DNA from: Pseudomonadota bacterium
GTDB taxonomy: Bacteria; Pseudomonadota; Alphaproteobacteria; Rhizobiales; Xanthobacteraceae
Reading direction: 5' to 3'
Assembly: GCA_963205465.1 (NCBI GenBank)
Contig: CAUJKG010000298.1
Coordinates: 1-11,757 of the forward strand
Length of the DNA stretch: 11,757 bases
A model generated the notes under the pieces. That model made no database searches, was not told where the DNA came from, and saw nothing but the letters and a program-made list of their open reading frames with translations. The position numbers and the translations under genes are program-made. Below are positions 1-6,370 of this stretch, one piece after another; the stretch's first letter is position 1, and every line of letters begins with the position of its first letter.

Positions 1-877
1 CGTCGGTCAGCGCGAGCTTCACAGCGCGGCCGCGCTCGCTCGAAACGGTAGAGACGCGATCGACCGCCGACATGAATTCGCTCTTGTCGACGATGAGCGT
101 CTTGTCGTTTCCGGCCGGAATCACGCGGGCATAATCCGGGAAGGTGCCGTCGATCAGTTTGGAAGTCAGCACCGCGTTGCCGAGTGAGAACCGGATCTTG
201 GTCGCGGAGAGCTCGACCTTCACCTCTTCGCCGGCGTCATCGATCAGGCGCTGCACTTCGGCGACGGTCTTCCTCGGCACGATGATACCGGGCATTCCCT
301 TCGCGCCTTTGGGTGCCGCAATCTCGGCCTGGGCGAGACGATGGCCGTCGGTCGCGACCGCGCGCAGCTTGTCGCCGCCCGCATCGATCGCGTGAAAATA
401 AATGCCGTTGAGATAATAGCGCGTCTCTTCAGTCGAGATCGCGAATTGCGTGCGATCGATAAGCCGCTTCAGGTCGGCGCTCGCGATCGAGAAGCTGTGC
501 GACATCTCGCCGGCGGCAAGATCCGGAAAGTCGGTTTCGGGAAGCGCCTGCAGCGTGAATTTCGAACGGCCCGCACGCACCTGCAACTGGGTGCCGTCGG
601 CGTCGCTCTGCAATTCCACCTGCGCGCCTTCGGGCAGCTTGCGCACGATGTCATGGATCATGTGCGCCGGCACCGTGGTAGAGCCAGTCTGCTTCGCCTC
701 GCCAGGCGCGGTCTCGACGATCTCGAGATCGAGATCGGTGGCTTTCAGTTCCACGCTCGACTTGCCGGCCCGCAGGAGCACGTTCGCCAAAATCGGGATC
801 GTGTTCCGCCGCTCGACCACGCGGTGGACGTGGGCGAGAGATTTCGCGAGCTCAGCGCGTTCGATCGTGACCTTCAT
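1..877 (-). CDS. dnaN: DNA polymerase III subunit beta (sliding clamp), C-terminus cut off by window edge
   Basis: This is the ring-shaped clamp that tethers DNA polymerase III to DNA and serves as docking platform for other replication and repair proteins. The visible 292 codons begin MKVTIERAEL and cover clamp domains 1 and 2 and the start of domain 3. Family landmarks are the VERRNTIPILANVLL segment (residues 21-35), ATDGHRLA (176-182) and FPDY (247-250). Family proteins are about 370 residues, so roughly 80 C-terminal residues, including the rest of the protein-binding cleft, lie outside the window. The ATG at 877-875 is the natural start because conserved sequence begins there. No Shine-Dalgarno sequence is visible in the nine bases before it; instead a 9-bp hairpin ends there. 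It lies 161 bp downstream of dnaA in the same direction, the common dnaA-dnaN arrangement. Identification is near certain. Confidence 0.97.
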   Translation of the reverse strand, partial: MKVTIERAELAKSLAHVHRVVERRNTIPILANVLLRAGKSSVELKATDLDLEIVETAPGEAKQTGSTTVPAHMIHDIVRKLPEGAQVELQSDADGTQLQVRAGRSKFTLQALPETDFPDLAAGEMSHSFSIASADLKRLIDRTQFAISTEETRYYLNGIYFHAIDAGGDKLRAVATDGHRLAQAEIAAPKGAKGMPGIIVPRKTVAEVQRLIDDAGEEVKVELSATKIRFSLGNAVLTSKLIDGTFPDYARVIPAGNDKTLIVDKSEFMSAVDRVSTVSSERGRAVKLALTD

Positions 878-886
878 GGAAGAAAC

Positions 887-921
887 CCGGAATAGAAACT
901 CTTGCTTTAAGACTATTCCGG
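887..921 (-). promoter_or_regulatory. Inverted repeat / mRNA hairpin in the dnaN leader
   Basis: CCGGAATAG (887-895) and CTATTCCGG (913-921) are perfect 9-bp complementary arms around a 17-base loop. In the dnaN mRNA the stem would end nine bases before the ATG, and those bases (GTTTCTTCC) contain no Shine-Dalgarno-like sequence. The only purine-rich stretch nearby (AAGAG) is in the loop. There is no T-run after it, so it does not look like a terminator. A role in dnaN translation or as a protein site is inference. Confidence 0.5.
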
Positions 922-1038
922 CAGCGCACCGGCCCGCCGCAGGGCCGCCGGACGCCGCCGGGAACGCAACTTTAAGGCTATGCGCGGGAGGCGCAAGCCC
1001 GCTCAACGCCTCACTACAAACGCTTCACTCCAAGCGCC

Positions 1039-2508
1039 TCATTCCATGAGCATGCGCTTGAGGACATCGATCTCCTCGGAAAGCACCTTGTCACCCTGCA
1101 CGAGGCCTTCGATCTTGCGCACCGCATGCAGCACCGTGGTGTGGTCGCGGCCGCCGAAGCGCCGCCCGATTTCAGGCAGCGAACGCAGCGTCAAGACCTT
1201 GGCCAGATACATCGCGATCTGGCGCGGGCGCACCACGTTCGCGGTACGGCGCGAGGACAGAAGGTCCGCCCGGGTCACGCCATAGTGCTTGGAAACCACC
1301 TTCAGAATGTCTTCGACGCGGATGCGGCGCGGATCGGTCGGGCGCACCAGATCGCGGATCACTTCGTCGGCAAGTTCCGTGGTGACGGCCTTCTTGTAGA
1401 ACTGGCTGTGATGGAGGAGCCGCGTCACCGCCGCTTCCAGATCACGGCCGCTTTGGGTCACTTGGGATGCGACATGGGAAAGGACCGGTAGCGGCACTTC
1501 GAAGCGCGGGTCTTCCGCTTTCAGGAGCGCGCTGCGCGCCATCAGGATATTGAGGCGGAGCTCTTCTTCCATCGGGCCGACCTCGACGGTCAGGCCGCCG
1601 CCGAGACGCGAGCGCACGCGGTCTTCCAGGTTTTCAAGCTCGACCGGCGGACGATCCGCCGCCACCACGACCTGACGGCCGGCGTCGGTCAACGCATTCA
1701 GCGTGTGGCAGAACTCCTGCTGCACGGCGCGGCCTTGCAGGAACTGCAAATCGTCGATGATGAGCGCGTCGATGCCGCGTAGCGCTTCCTTGAAGGCGAT
1801 CGCCGACTGGTTCTTCAGCGCGGCGACGAAGCCGTACATGAATTTCTCTGCCGTGAGATAGACCGCGCGTTTGCCCTGCGCGTCATAAGCGTGCGCGATC
1901 GCCTGCAGAAGATGGGTTTTGCCGAGACCGACCGAAGCATGAATGTAGAGCGGGTTGAAGCGCGGGGTCCCGTTCGCCGACATGCCTCCATCGACGATCT
2001 GTTTCGCCGCGGCATGCGCAAGACCGTTCTGCCGGCCGACGATAAAGGACGCAAACGTCATGCGCGGGTCGAGCGGCGAGCCGCTCTGTCCGTCCGTCCG
2101 GGCGCTGCTTGCAACCCGCACGACGGCGCGCTTGCCGAACCGGTCCGCCTCGGAAGCAACGAGCTTCGCCGCTTCCGGCTTGTCGCCGGCGACCTGGGAC
2201 CGCATCACCGCGGTGCGCACGATCAGTTCCACCTTCGTGATCCCCGGCACTTCGGTCTGCCAGTGACCCTGCAAGCGCTGGAAGTGATGCTCTTCGATCC
2301 AGGACTTGAGAAAACGGGTCGGCACGGAAAGGCGCACCAGCGCACCATCGCAACCGACCAACTGAAGGCTTGCAAACCAGCTCGTATAGGTTTCCTCGCC
2401 GAGCTCCGCGCGCAGCTTCTTGCGGATGCGATCCCAGAGCGAGGCGTGCGTGTCACCGCTCGCGCGATCATGGCTATCGGCTTCGGGGTTTAACTTCGGA
2501 GCGTTCAT
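1039..2508 (-). CDS. dnaA: Chromosomal replication initiator protein DnaA
   Basis: DnaA is the AAA+ ATPase that binds DnaA boxes at oriC, melts the origin and loads the replicative helicase; it also acts as a transcription factor. Starting at ATG 2508 it has 489 residues. Domain I is about 22-100 (SLWDRIRKKLRAELGEETY region), a variable linker follows to about 148, domain III begins at TFASFIVGRQN, with Walker A ASVGLGKT (191-198), Walker B LIIDDLQFL (249-257) and sensor-1 VVVAADRPP (280-288), and domain IV ends with the DnaA-box-binding signature GGRDHTTVLHAV (452-463). The first P-loop glycine is alanine here; the lysine and threonine are intact. An in-frame GTG at 2520 would add four residues, but AAGGTG at 2520-2515 suits the ATG as ribosome-binding site, so I prefer 2508. 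It is transcribed towards dnaN. No canonical DnaA box was seen upstream. Confidence 0.97.
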   Translation of the reverse strand: MNAPKLNPEADSHDRASGDTHASLWDRIRKKLRAELGEETYTSWFASLQLVGCDGALVRLSVPTRFLKSWIEEHHFQRLQGHWQTEVPGITKVELIVRTAVMRSQVAGDKPEAAKLVASEADRFGKRAVVRVASSARTDGQSGSPLDPRMTFASFIVGRQNGLAHAAAKQIVDGGMSANGTPRFNPLYIHASVGLGKTHLLQAIAHAYDAQGKRAVYLTAEKFMYGFVAALKNQSAIAFKEALRGIDALIIDDLQFLQGRAVQQEFCHTLNALTDAGRQVVVAADRPPVELENLEDRVRSRLGGGLTVEVGPMEEELRLNILMARSALLKAEDPRFEVPLPVLSHVASQVTQSGRDLEAAVTRLLHHSQFYKKAVTTELADEVIRDLVRPTDPRRIRVEDILKVVSKHYGVTRADLLSSRRTANVVRPRQIAMYLAKVLTLRSLPEIGRRFGGRDHTTVLHAVRKIEGLVQGDKVLSEEIDVLKRMLME

Positions 2509-2533
2509 TCTTTGCTGCACCTTGACTTACAGA

Positions 2534-2579
2534 CGGTTCCGCATCCGGCGCGAAAGCCGCGCACGAAACTTCAGAACCG
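2534..2579 (-). promoter_or_regulatory. Foldable dnaA 5' leader segment
   Basis: In the dnaA leader, CGGTTC (2534-2539) pairs with GAACCG (2574-2579), enclosing a smaller GCGCG/CGCGC hairpin (2548-2552 with 2558-2562, five-base loop). It lies 25-70 bases before the ATG and leaves the ribosome-binding site free. Structure in GC-rich leaders is common, so a regulatory role is only a possibility. Confidence 0.3.
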
Positions 2580-2627
2580 GAATTTAAAGGAAGTAGTCCG
2601 TCGTCGAAGAAAAAATGCGTCAGCCGC

Positions 2628-2655
2628 GATACAGAATTTCCCGCGGGAAACTCAA
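2628..2655 (-). promoter_or_regulatory. Candidate dnaA promoter with a 14-bp palindromic operator in its spacer
   Basis: On the minus strand TTGAGT (2655-2650) and TGTATC (2633-2628) are spaced 16 bp, a plausible though imperfect sigma-70 pair. It would give a leader of about 110 bases before the dnaA ATG at 2508. TTTCCCGCGGGAAA (2637-2650), a perfect 14-bp palindrome, fills most of the spacer. That is a classic place for a repressor to block RNA polymerase. The palindrome is seen directly; the promoter assignment is moderate, and no factor can be named. Confidence 0.45.
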
Positions 2656-3347
2656 CGGGTGAGACGCAGAATGCTCAAGAATTAACTCACACTGTAAGCA
2701 ATCAAAAAGCTGTTTCATCGCCGCCCCGCTCGACACGCGAGAGACAAGCCCCGCGCCGCATTTTCTGTTGTTATTCCGGCGCTAGCGCCGGCAGTGTTTT
2801 TGTCCGCCGTTCGTCTCGCTTCGGCTTTCGGTTGTCACATTCGCATCCGCGTGAACGCAGCCTGCGTTTGAGACAAAAAGAACCCCACCTCAAAAATTTG
2901 AGTGTTTTACGCTCGTGCCCTGAAGTGAAGTTCGCCGGAGGCCCGGAGAACGGCTGGACGATAGCAGCGCCGAAGCCGCACGCAATGAACTTTTCTTTAA
3001 GTTTTTTGCGAAGCGCGCGTACGAGCACCGCACAAATGTTCGCTGGCAATCACCATCCGCACAGCAACGCGCTGACTCTTCAAGCAGATTCGCTTTGATG
3101 GCTTTCTTCCAACATGACGCTTCGACGACGAAAGGATGAAAATATTCGCTTCGCTTAAACCGGGCGCAATGAATGAATTTCCAACTCCGTCTGCGTGCTT
3201 ACGGTCCAAGGTTTTGTGACTCTTTGCGATTTTCGTTCAAGGAACAGCACGCAGCCGCTTTCGCAAAATCGCGCGCGTTCTTCGCATGGGCTTGCAAAAA
3301 TTTTCTTCATGTGAAGCAGCGCAAGCAGACAAAGAAGAGCGCGCAAT
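2656..3347. other. Gene-free interval between dnaA promoter and rpsT terminator
   Basis: I find no convincing gene in this stretch of about 690 bases. Open frames exist on both strands (minus 2771-3049, minus 3155-3346, plus 2832-3098), but they need TTG starts, lack ribosome-binding sites and give compositionally odd proteins with no recognisable domain. The sequence is richer in A/T runs than its neighbours. It contains a terminator-like palindrome at 2776-2801, a short inverted repeat CTCAAA-AA-TTTGAG (2889-2902), and GCGATTTT/AAAATCGC arms (3226-3233 and 3265-3272). I saw no clear DnaA box (TTATNCACA type), so an oriC here is not supported. It could hold distal dnaA control elements or a small RNA. 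Confidence 0.6.
2776..2801 (+). terminator. Terminator-like palindrome reading plus
   Basis: CCGGCGCTAGCGCCGG (2776-2791) is a perfect 16-bp palindrome that can fold as a 6-bp GC stem with a CTAG loop. After AGTG it is followed by TTTTT (2797-2801) on the plus strand only. It resembles an intrinsic terminator, yet no recognised plus-strand gene lies upstream; dnaA and rpsT are both on the minus strand. It may end an unannotated plus-strand RNA or be a dispersed palindromic repeat. Confidence 0.35.
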
Positions 3348-3378
3348 AAAAAAGCCCGGCATGAAGCCGGGCTTTTTT
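3348..3378 (-). terminator. Intrinsic terminator of rpsT (potentially bidirectional)
   Basis: AAAAAAGCCCGGC (3348-3360), loop ATGAA, then GCCGGGCTTTTTT (3366-3378): a perfect 13-bp stem whose GC core is flanked by A and T runs. It begins 30 bases beyond the rpsT stop codon. In rpsT orientation the stem is followed by a run of T, a textbook Rho-independent terminator. Because it is symmetrical it could also stop plus-strand transcripts. Confidence 0.93.
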
Positions 3379-3408
3379 GAATATCGAATTGTTACAGCGA
3401 GATGCCGA

Positions 3409-3672
3409 TCAGCCGAGCTTCTTTACCCGGGCGGCAAGCCGCGAAACCGTGCGCGAAGCCGTATTGCGATGGATCACGCCGGTCTGTGCGGCACGCACGA
3501 TCGCGGGCTCGGCCGCCTTCAACGCGTCCTTTGCCTTCGCGGCATCGCCGCCGGTGAGCGCTTCCTCGACGCGGCGCACAAGCGTGCGCATGCGCGAACG
3601 GCGATTGATGTTGATCTCGGTGCGGCGGGCGATTTTGCGCGCCGCTTTCTTTGCAGAAGTCGTATTGGCCAT
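3409..3672 (-). CDS. rpsT: 30S ribosomal protein S20
   Basis: S20 binds 16S rRNA during early assembly of the small subunit. The protein is 87 residues, the usual length, and very basic: it begins MANTTSAKKAARKIARR and ends RLAARVKKLG, with the family's long helical RNA-binding N-terminus (NRRSRMRTLVRRVEEAL, about 23-39) and the KAAEPAIVRAA and GVIHRNTASRTVSRL segments. The ATG at 3672 fits the family N-terminus; the ribosome-binding site before it is weak (AGG about ten bases upstream). It is monocistronic by appearance, with its own promoter at about 3749-3777 and a strong terminator right after the stop. S20 represses its own translation in E. coli; the leader palindrome at 3715-3728 might serve similar control, which is inference. 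Identification is near certain. Confidence 0.97.
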   Translation of the reverse strand: MANTTSAKKAARKIARRTEININRRSRMRTLVRRVEEALTGGDAAKAKDALKAAEPAIVRAAQTGVIHRNTASRTVSRLAARVKKLG

Positions 3673-3714
3673 GAAGCCTGTACCGTCAGGTTAGATGTCA
3701 GAACGCCGGAGCGA

Positions 3715-3728
3715 CCGCTTGCAAGCGG
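3715..3728 (-). promoter_or_regulatory. Palindrome in the rpsT leader
   Basis: CCGCTTGCAAGCGG is a perfect 14-bp palindrome inside the predicted rpsT leader, about 42 bases before the ATG. As RNA it forms only a short 4-5 bp stem; as DNA it lies just downstream of the predicted start site and could be an operator. The function is not determinable from sequence. Confidence 0.35.
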
Positions 3729-3748
3729 GTGCTCGTACGGCGCGCGTT

Positions 3749-3777
3749 CCTATAGGCGGGCGGCTTCCCCCCGTCAA
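3749..3777 (-). promoter_or_regulatory. Sigma-70-type promoter for rpsT
   Basis: On the minus strand TTGACG (3777-3772) is followed after 17 bp by TATAGG (3754-3749; equally CTATAG with a 16-bp spacer). This agrees closely with the alphaproteobacterial housekeeping consensus. It lies wholly between the hydratase stop (3808) and rpsT, giving a leader of about 70 bases. It is the best promoter match in the window. Confidence 0.8.
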
Positions 3778-3807
3778 TCAAAGAATGGCGCCGAAATTCG
3801 CTTTATT

Positions 3808-4581
3808 TTACCGATGCTTGAAGGAGGGCGCGCGCTTCGAAACGAAGGCGTTCATGCCTTCCTTCTGGTCGCCGGTGCCGAAAAGCGACTGAAACACACG
3901 CCGCTCAAAGCGGACGCCTTCGCTGAGCGTGGTCTCATAAGCACGGTTAACGCTCTCCTTGGCGATCATGACCGCCGGAAGTGAGAGACCCGCGATGGTC
4001 TCCGCGACCTTCATCGCTTCATTCTTCAGATCGGCAAGCGGGATCACCCGGGCAACCAAGCCGGAGCGCTCCGCTTCCTCGGCCCCCATCATGCGACCGG
4101 TCAGCACGAGCTCCATGGCCTTGGCTTTGCCGATGATCCGCGTGAGCCGCTGGGTGCCGCCCGCGCCCGGAATGACACCGAGCTTGATCTCGGGCTGGCC
4201 GAACTGGGCATTGTCGGCGGCAAGCAAGATGTCGCACATCATGGCCACTTCGCAGCCGCCGCCGAGCGCATAGCCGGCGACCGCTGCAACCAGCGGTTTG
4301 CGAAACCGGCCGAGACGATCCCAGGGGGTGATGAAGTCGTCGACATAGGTACCGGGATAAGAGAGCGGCTCCATCTCCTTGATGTCAGCGCCGGCAGCGA
4401 AGGCTTTGTCCGAGCCGGTGAGGAGAACGCAACCGATCTTCTCGTCGGTTTCCCAACCATCCAGCACTGCGTTCATTTCCTTGAATACCTGCGAGTTCAG
4501 CGCATTCAGGGCTTTGGGCCGATTGAGCGTGATGATGCCGACGCGGCCTTTGGTTTCGGCAAGGATGGTTTCGTAAGCCAT
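3808..4581 (-). CDS. Enoyl-CoA hydratase (crotonase family)
   Basis: The predicted reaction is hydration of 2-trans-enoyl-CoA to 3-hydroxyacyl-CoA in fatty-acid beta-oxidation, in the cytoplasm. The 257-residue protein is of full family length. The oxyanion-hole segment AFAAGADIKEM is at 60-70, the crotonase signature AGYALGGGCEVAMMCD at 102-117, and the two catalytic glutamates of classical hydratase correspond to E111 (GGGCE) and E131 (FGQPE). The GAGGTQRLTR segment and C-terminal EGMNAFVSKR resemble mitochondrial short-chain hydratase, which favours hydratase over other crotonase activities. The start at ATG 4581 has an excellent ribosome-binding site (GGAGG, eight bases away); the frame stays open to 4722, but that would overlap mutM. 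It follows mutM by 53 bp and probably shares its transcript. Substrate chain length cannot be told from sequence. Confidence 0.92.
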   Translation of the reverse strand: MAYETILAETKGRVGIITLNRPKALNALNSQVFKEMNAVLDGWETDEKIGCVLLTGSDKAFAAGADIKEMEPLSYPGTYVDDFITPWDRLGRFRKPLVAAVAGYALGGGCEVAMMCDILLAADNAQFGQPEIKLGVIPGAGGTQRLTRIIGKAKAMELVLTGRMMGAEEAERSGLVARVIPLADLKNEAMKVAETIAGLSLPAVMIAKESVNRAYETTLSEGVRFERRVFQSLFGTGDQKEGMNAFVSKRAPSFKHR

Positions 4582-4634
4582 TCGCGTTCCTCCGATTGGC
4601 CCTTTGCTATCGAAGGGCGAGGCCCGCCGCAATC

Positions 4635-5516
4635 TCAGCGCTGACAGACCGGGCAGTAATGAGTCGTGCGCGCATTCTGCACGATCGCTTTCACCGTGCC
4701 GCTGCAACCGCGGGTCGGGCATTTCACCCCTTCGCGGTCATAGACCCGGAAACGATGCTGAAACATGCCGAGGTCGCCGTCGGTCTTGCGGTGATCGCGC
4801 AACGAAGAGCCGCCCGCCTCGATCGCAGCAGCGATGACCTTGCGGATCGCGGGAACGAGACGTCTCGCCGCATCGGTCGGCGCGCCCTTGCGGTCCGCAA
4901 GCACGCCTGCGGCTTTCTTCGGCGACAGGTGCGCCAGATGCAGCGCCTCCGAGACATATATATTGCCGAGACCGGCCACGATGCGCTGATCGAGAAGGGC
5001 GGCCTTGAGGCTGGTTTTGCGCCCCGCGCAGGCCGCGGCGAGATAGCCCGGGGTCAGTTCTTCTCCGAGCGGCTCCGGCCCGAGCCCCTTGAAGAGCGCA
5101 TGTTCGCCAAGTGCCGCCGTATCGCCCATCAGCATCGCGCCGAAGCGGCGCGGATCGTTGAAGGTCACGCTCGCCCTTGGCGTCAAATGGAAGACGACAT
5201 GATCGTGCACCGAGGCGGTCGAGCGCGGGTACATGAACTCGCCCGGCGAAGTCTCCTCATTGCCGAGCAGCACGCGGAACGAACCCGACATGCCCAGATG
5301 CATGATCAGGGTTTCGCTGCCGTCGAGATCGGCCAGCAGATATTTCGCGCGGCGGCGAAGCCGCAGCACCTTTCTTCCCTGCATGCGTTCGGCAAAGCGC
5401 TCGGGGAACGGCCAGCGCAGGTCAGGACGCCGCACCTCGAGCCGCTCGACCGCCGCACCTTCCATCACCGGCGCAAGGCCGCGGCGAACCGTCTCGACTT
5501 CGGGTAATTCAGGCAT
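4635..5516 (-). CDS. mutM: Bifunctional DNA-formamidopyrimidine glycosylase / AP lyase (Fpg/MutM)
   Basis: Fpg removes oxidised purines such as 8-oxoguanine and cleaves the resulting abasic site. The 293-residue protein begins MPELPEVETVRRGL: after Met removal, Pro becomes the N-terminal nucleophile and Glu the acid. This fixes the start at ATG 5516 even though the frame is open to 5747 and no good ribosome-binding site precedes it. K58 sits in the conserved RAKYLL hairpin, MHLGMSG at 72-78, DPRRFG at 121-126, the H2TH segment AGLGNIYVSEALH at 181-193, and a C-terminal zinc finger uses C266, C271, C288 and C291. The first pair is Cx4C rather than E. coli-like Cx2C. An insertion around 86-105 makes it longer than E. 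coli Fpg (269). It diverges from ubiE and leads into the hydratase gene. Confidence 0.96.
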   Translation of the reverse strand: MPELPEVETVRRGLAPVMEGAAVERLEVRRPDLRWPFPERFAERMQGRKVLRLRRRAKYLLADLDGSETLIMHLGMSGSFRVLLGNEETSPGEFMYPRSTASVHDHVVFHLTPRASVTFNDPRRFGAMLMGDTAALGEHALFKGLGPEPLGEELTPGYLAAACAGRKTSLKAALLDQRIVAGLGNIYVSEALHLAHLSPKKAAGVLADRKGAPTDAARRLVPAIRKVIAAAIEAGGSSLRDHRKTDGDLGMFQHRFRVYDREGVKCPTRGCSGTVKAIVQNARTTHYCPVCQR

Positions 5517-5609
5517 TTTTAGTAACGCTGTTTTTCGCGAGCCAGGATGCGGTGATAGCGAAAGCAGAGGCCACGGGCTATGGTCGCCCGCGTTTTCCAT
5601 GGAACCCCG

Positions 5610-6368
5610 ATGACTTCCGAGCACTCGACCCATTTCGGCTTTCGCGACGTGCCGCTCACCGAAAAGCAGCGCATGGTCGACGACGTGTTTCATTCGGTCG
5701 CCGGCCGCTACGACCTGATGAACGATCTGATGTCGGCGGGGATGCACCGGGCCTGGAAGGATGCGCTGATCTCGAAATTACGCCCGCCGCTCGGGAGCCA
5801 AAAATTTGCCGTGCTCGATGTCGCCGGCGGCACCGGCGATATCGCGTTCCGCATCGTCGAAGCCGGCGGCAGCGGGGCTGAAGTCACCGTCGCCGACATC
5901 AACGGCGACATGCTTGCGGTCGGCCGCGAACGCACCATCAAACGCAACATCGATCACGCCGTGCGCTTTGCCGCAGCGAACGCGGAATCGCTGCCCTTCC
6001 CCGACAAGCAGTTCGACGCGGTGACGATCGCCTTCGGCATTCGCAACGTGCCGCGTATTCCGGTCGCGCTGAAAGAAATGCATCGCGTCATGAAGACCGG
6101 CGGACAGTTCTTCTGTCTTGAATTCAGCCAGGTCGACATGCCGGGGCTGGACGCATTTTACGACGCCTATTCCTTCCGCGCGATTCCCGAGATCGGCCGC
6201 CTCGTCACCGGCGATCGCGAGGCTTATCAGTATCTCGTGGAATCGATCCGGAAATTCCCGGATCGCGATGCGTTCGCAAAACTCGTTCGCGACGCCGGCT
6301 TCTCGCGCGTCGCAGCGACGCCGATGAGCGGCGGCATCGTCGCGCTGCATTCCGGCTGGAAGCTCTGA
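5610..6368 (+). CDS. ubiE: Ubiquinone/menaquinone biosynthesis C-methyltransferase UbiE
   Basis: UbiE is the SAM-dependent C-methyltransferase of quinone synthesis (2-polyprenyl-6-methoxy-1,4-benzoquinol to its methylated product in the ubiquinone route). From ATG 5610 the protein has 252 residues. Landmarks are the N-terminal FGFRDVPLTEKQRMVDDVF, YDLMNDLMSAGMHRAWK (34-50), the SAM-binding motif VLDVAGGTGDIAF (68-80), and TIAFGIRNV (139-147), followed by the LKEMHRVMKTGGQF block. An in-frame ATG at 5580 would add ten residues. I prefer 5610 because the typical N-terminus for the family starts just before the THFGF segment, but both remain possible. The gene is divergent from mutM with a short shared upstream region where I see no strong promoter. 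ubiB follows after 2 bp, consistent with translational coupling. Confidence 0.95.
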   Translation: MTSEHSTHFGFRDVPLTEKQRMVDDVFHSVAGRYDLMNDLMSAGMHRAWKDALISKLRPPLGSQKFAVLDVAGGTGDIAFRIVEAGGSGAEVTVADINGDMLAVGRERTIKRNIDHAVRFAAANAESLPFPDKQFDAVTIAFGIRNVPRIPVALKEMHRVMKTGGQFFCLEFSQVDMPGLDAFYDAYSFRAIPEIGRLVTGDREAYQYLVESIRKFPDRDAFAKLVRDAGFSRVAATPMSGGIVALHSGWKL

Positions 6369-6370
6369 TC

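Noticed and set aside
191..198. DnaA P-loop with alanine at the first glycine position (protein residues 191-198 of DnaA), considered as a defect
   Set aside because: The essential GKT and neighbouring glycines are present, and I recall the ASVGLGKT form from other Hyphomicrobiales DnaA proteins, so it is likely normal.
341..895. Long open frame on the plus strand opposite dnaN
   Set aside because: It is antisense to a clearly conserved clamp gene and gives an arginine-rich low-information protein, typical of high-GC shadow frames.
2509..2520. GTG start for dnaA at 2520
   Set aside because: The AAGGTG containing that GTG is better used as ribosome-binding site for ATG 2508; the four extra residues carry no conserved sequence.
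2771..3049. Minus-strand 92-codon frame upstream of dnaA
   Set aside because: Needs a TTG start, lacks a ribosome-binding site, and its end is translated from the palindrome at 2776-2791; no family recognised.
3155..3346. Minus-strand 63-codon frame just after the rpsT terminator
   Set aside because: TTG start immediately behind a terminator, no ribosome-binding site, no recognisable features beyond a few hydrophobic residues at the start.
2509..3408. oriC beside dnaA
   Set aside because: By eye I found no DnaA boxes of the TTATNCACA type and no AT-rich repeat array; in many alphaproteobacteria the origin lies elsewhere. A matrix scan could still change this.
3286..3984. 232-codon plus-strand frame across rpsT and its terminator
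   Set aside because: It would read through the terminator hairpin and opposite rpsT and the hydratase end; no domain is visible.
4582..4722. N-terminal extension of the enoyl-CoA hydratase
   Set aside because: It would run through the mutM stop and end, while ATG 4581 has a strong GGAGG and matches the family N-terminus.
4596..5507. 303-codon plus-strand open frame opposite mutM
   Set aside because: It covers mutM almost exactly on the other strand; mutM has all catalytic motifs, this one has no recognisable domain.
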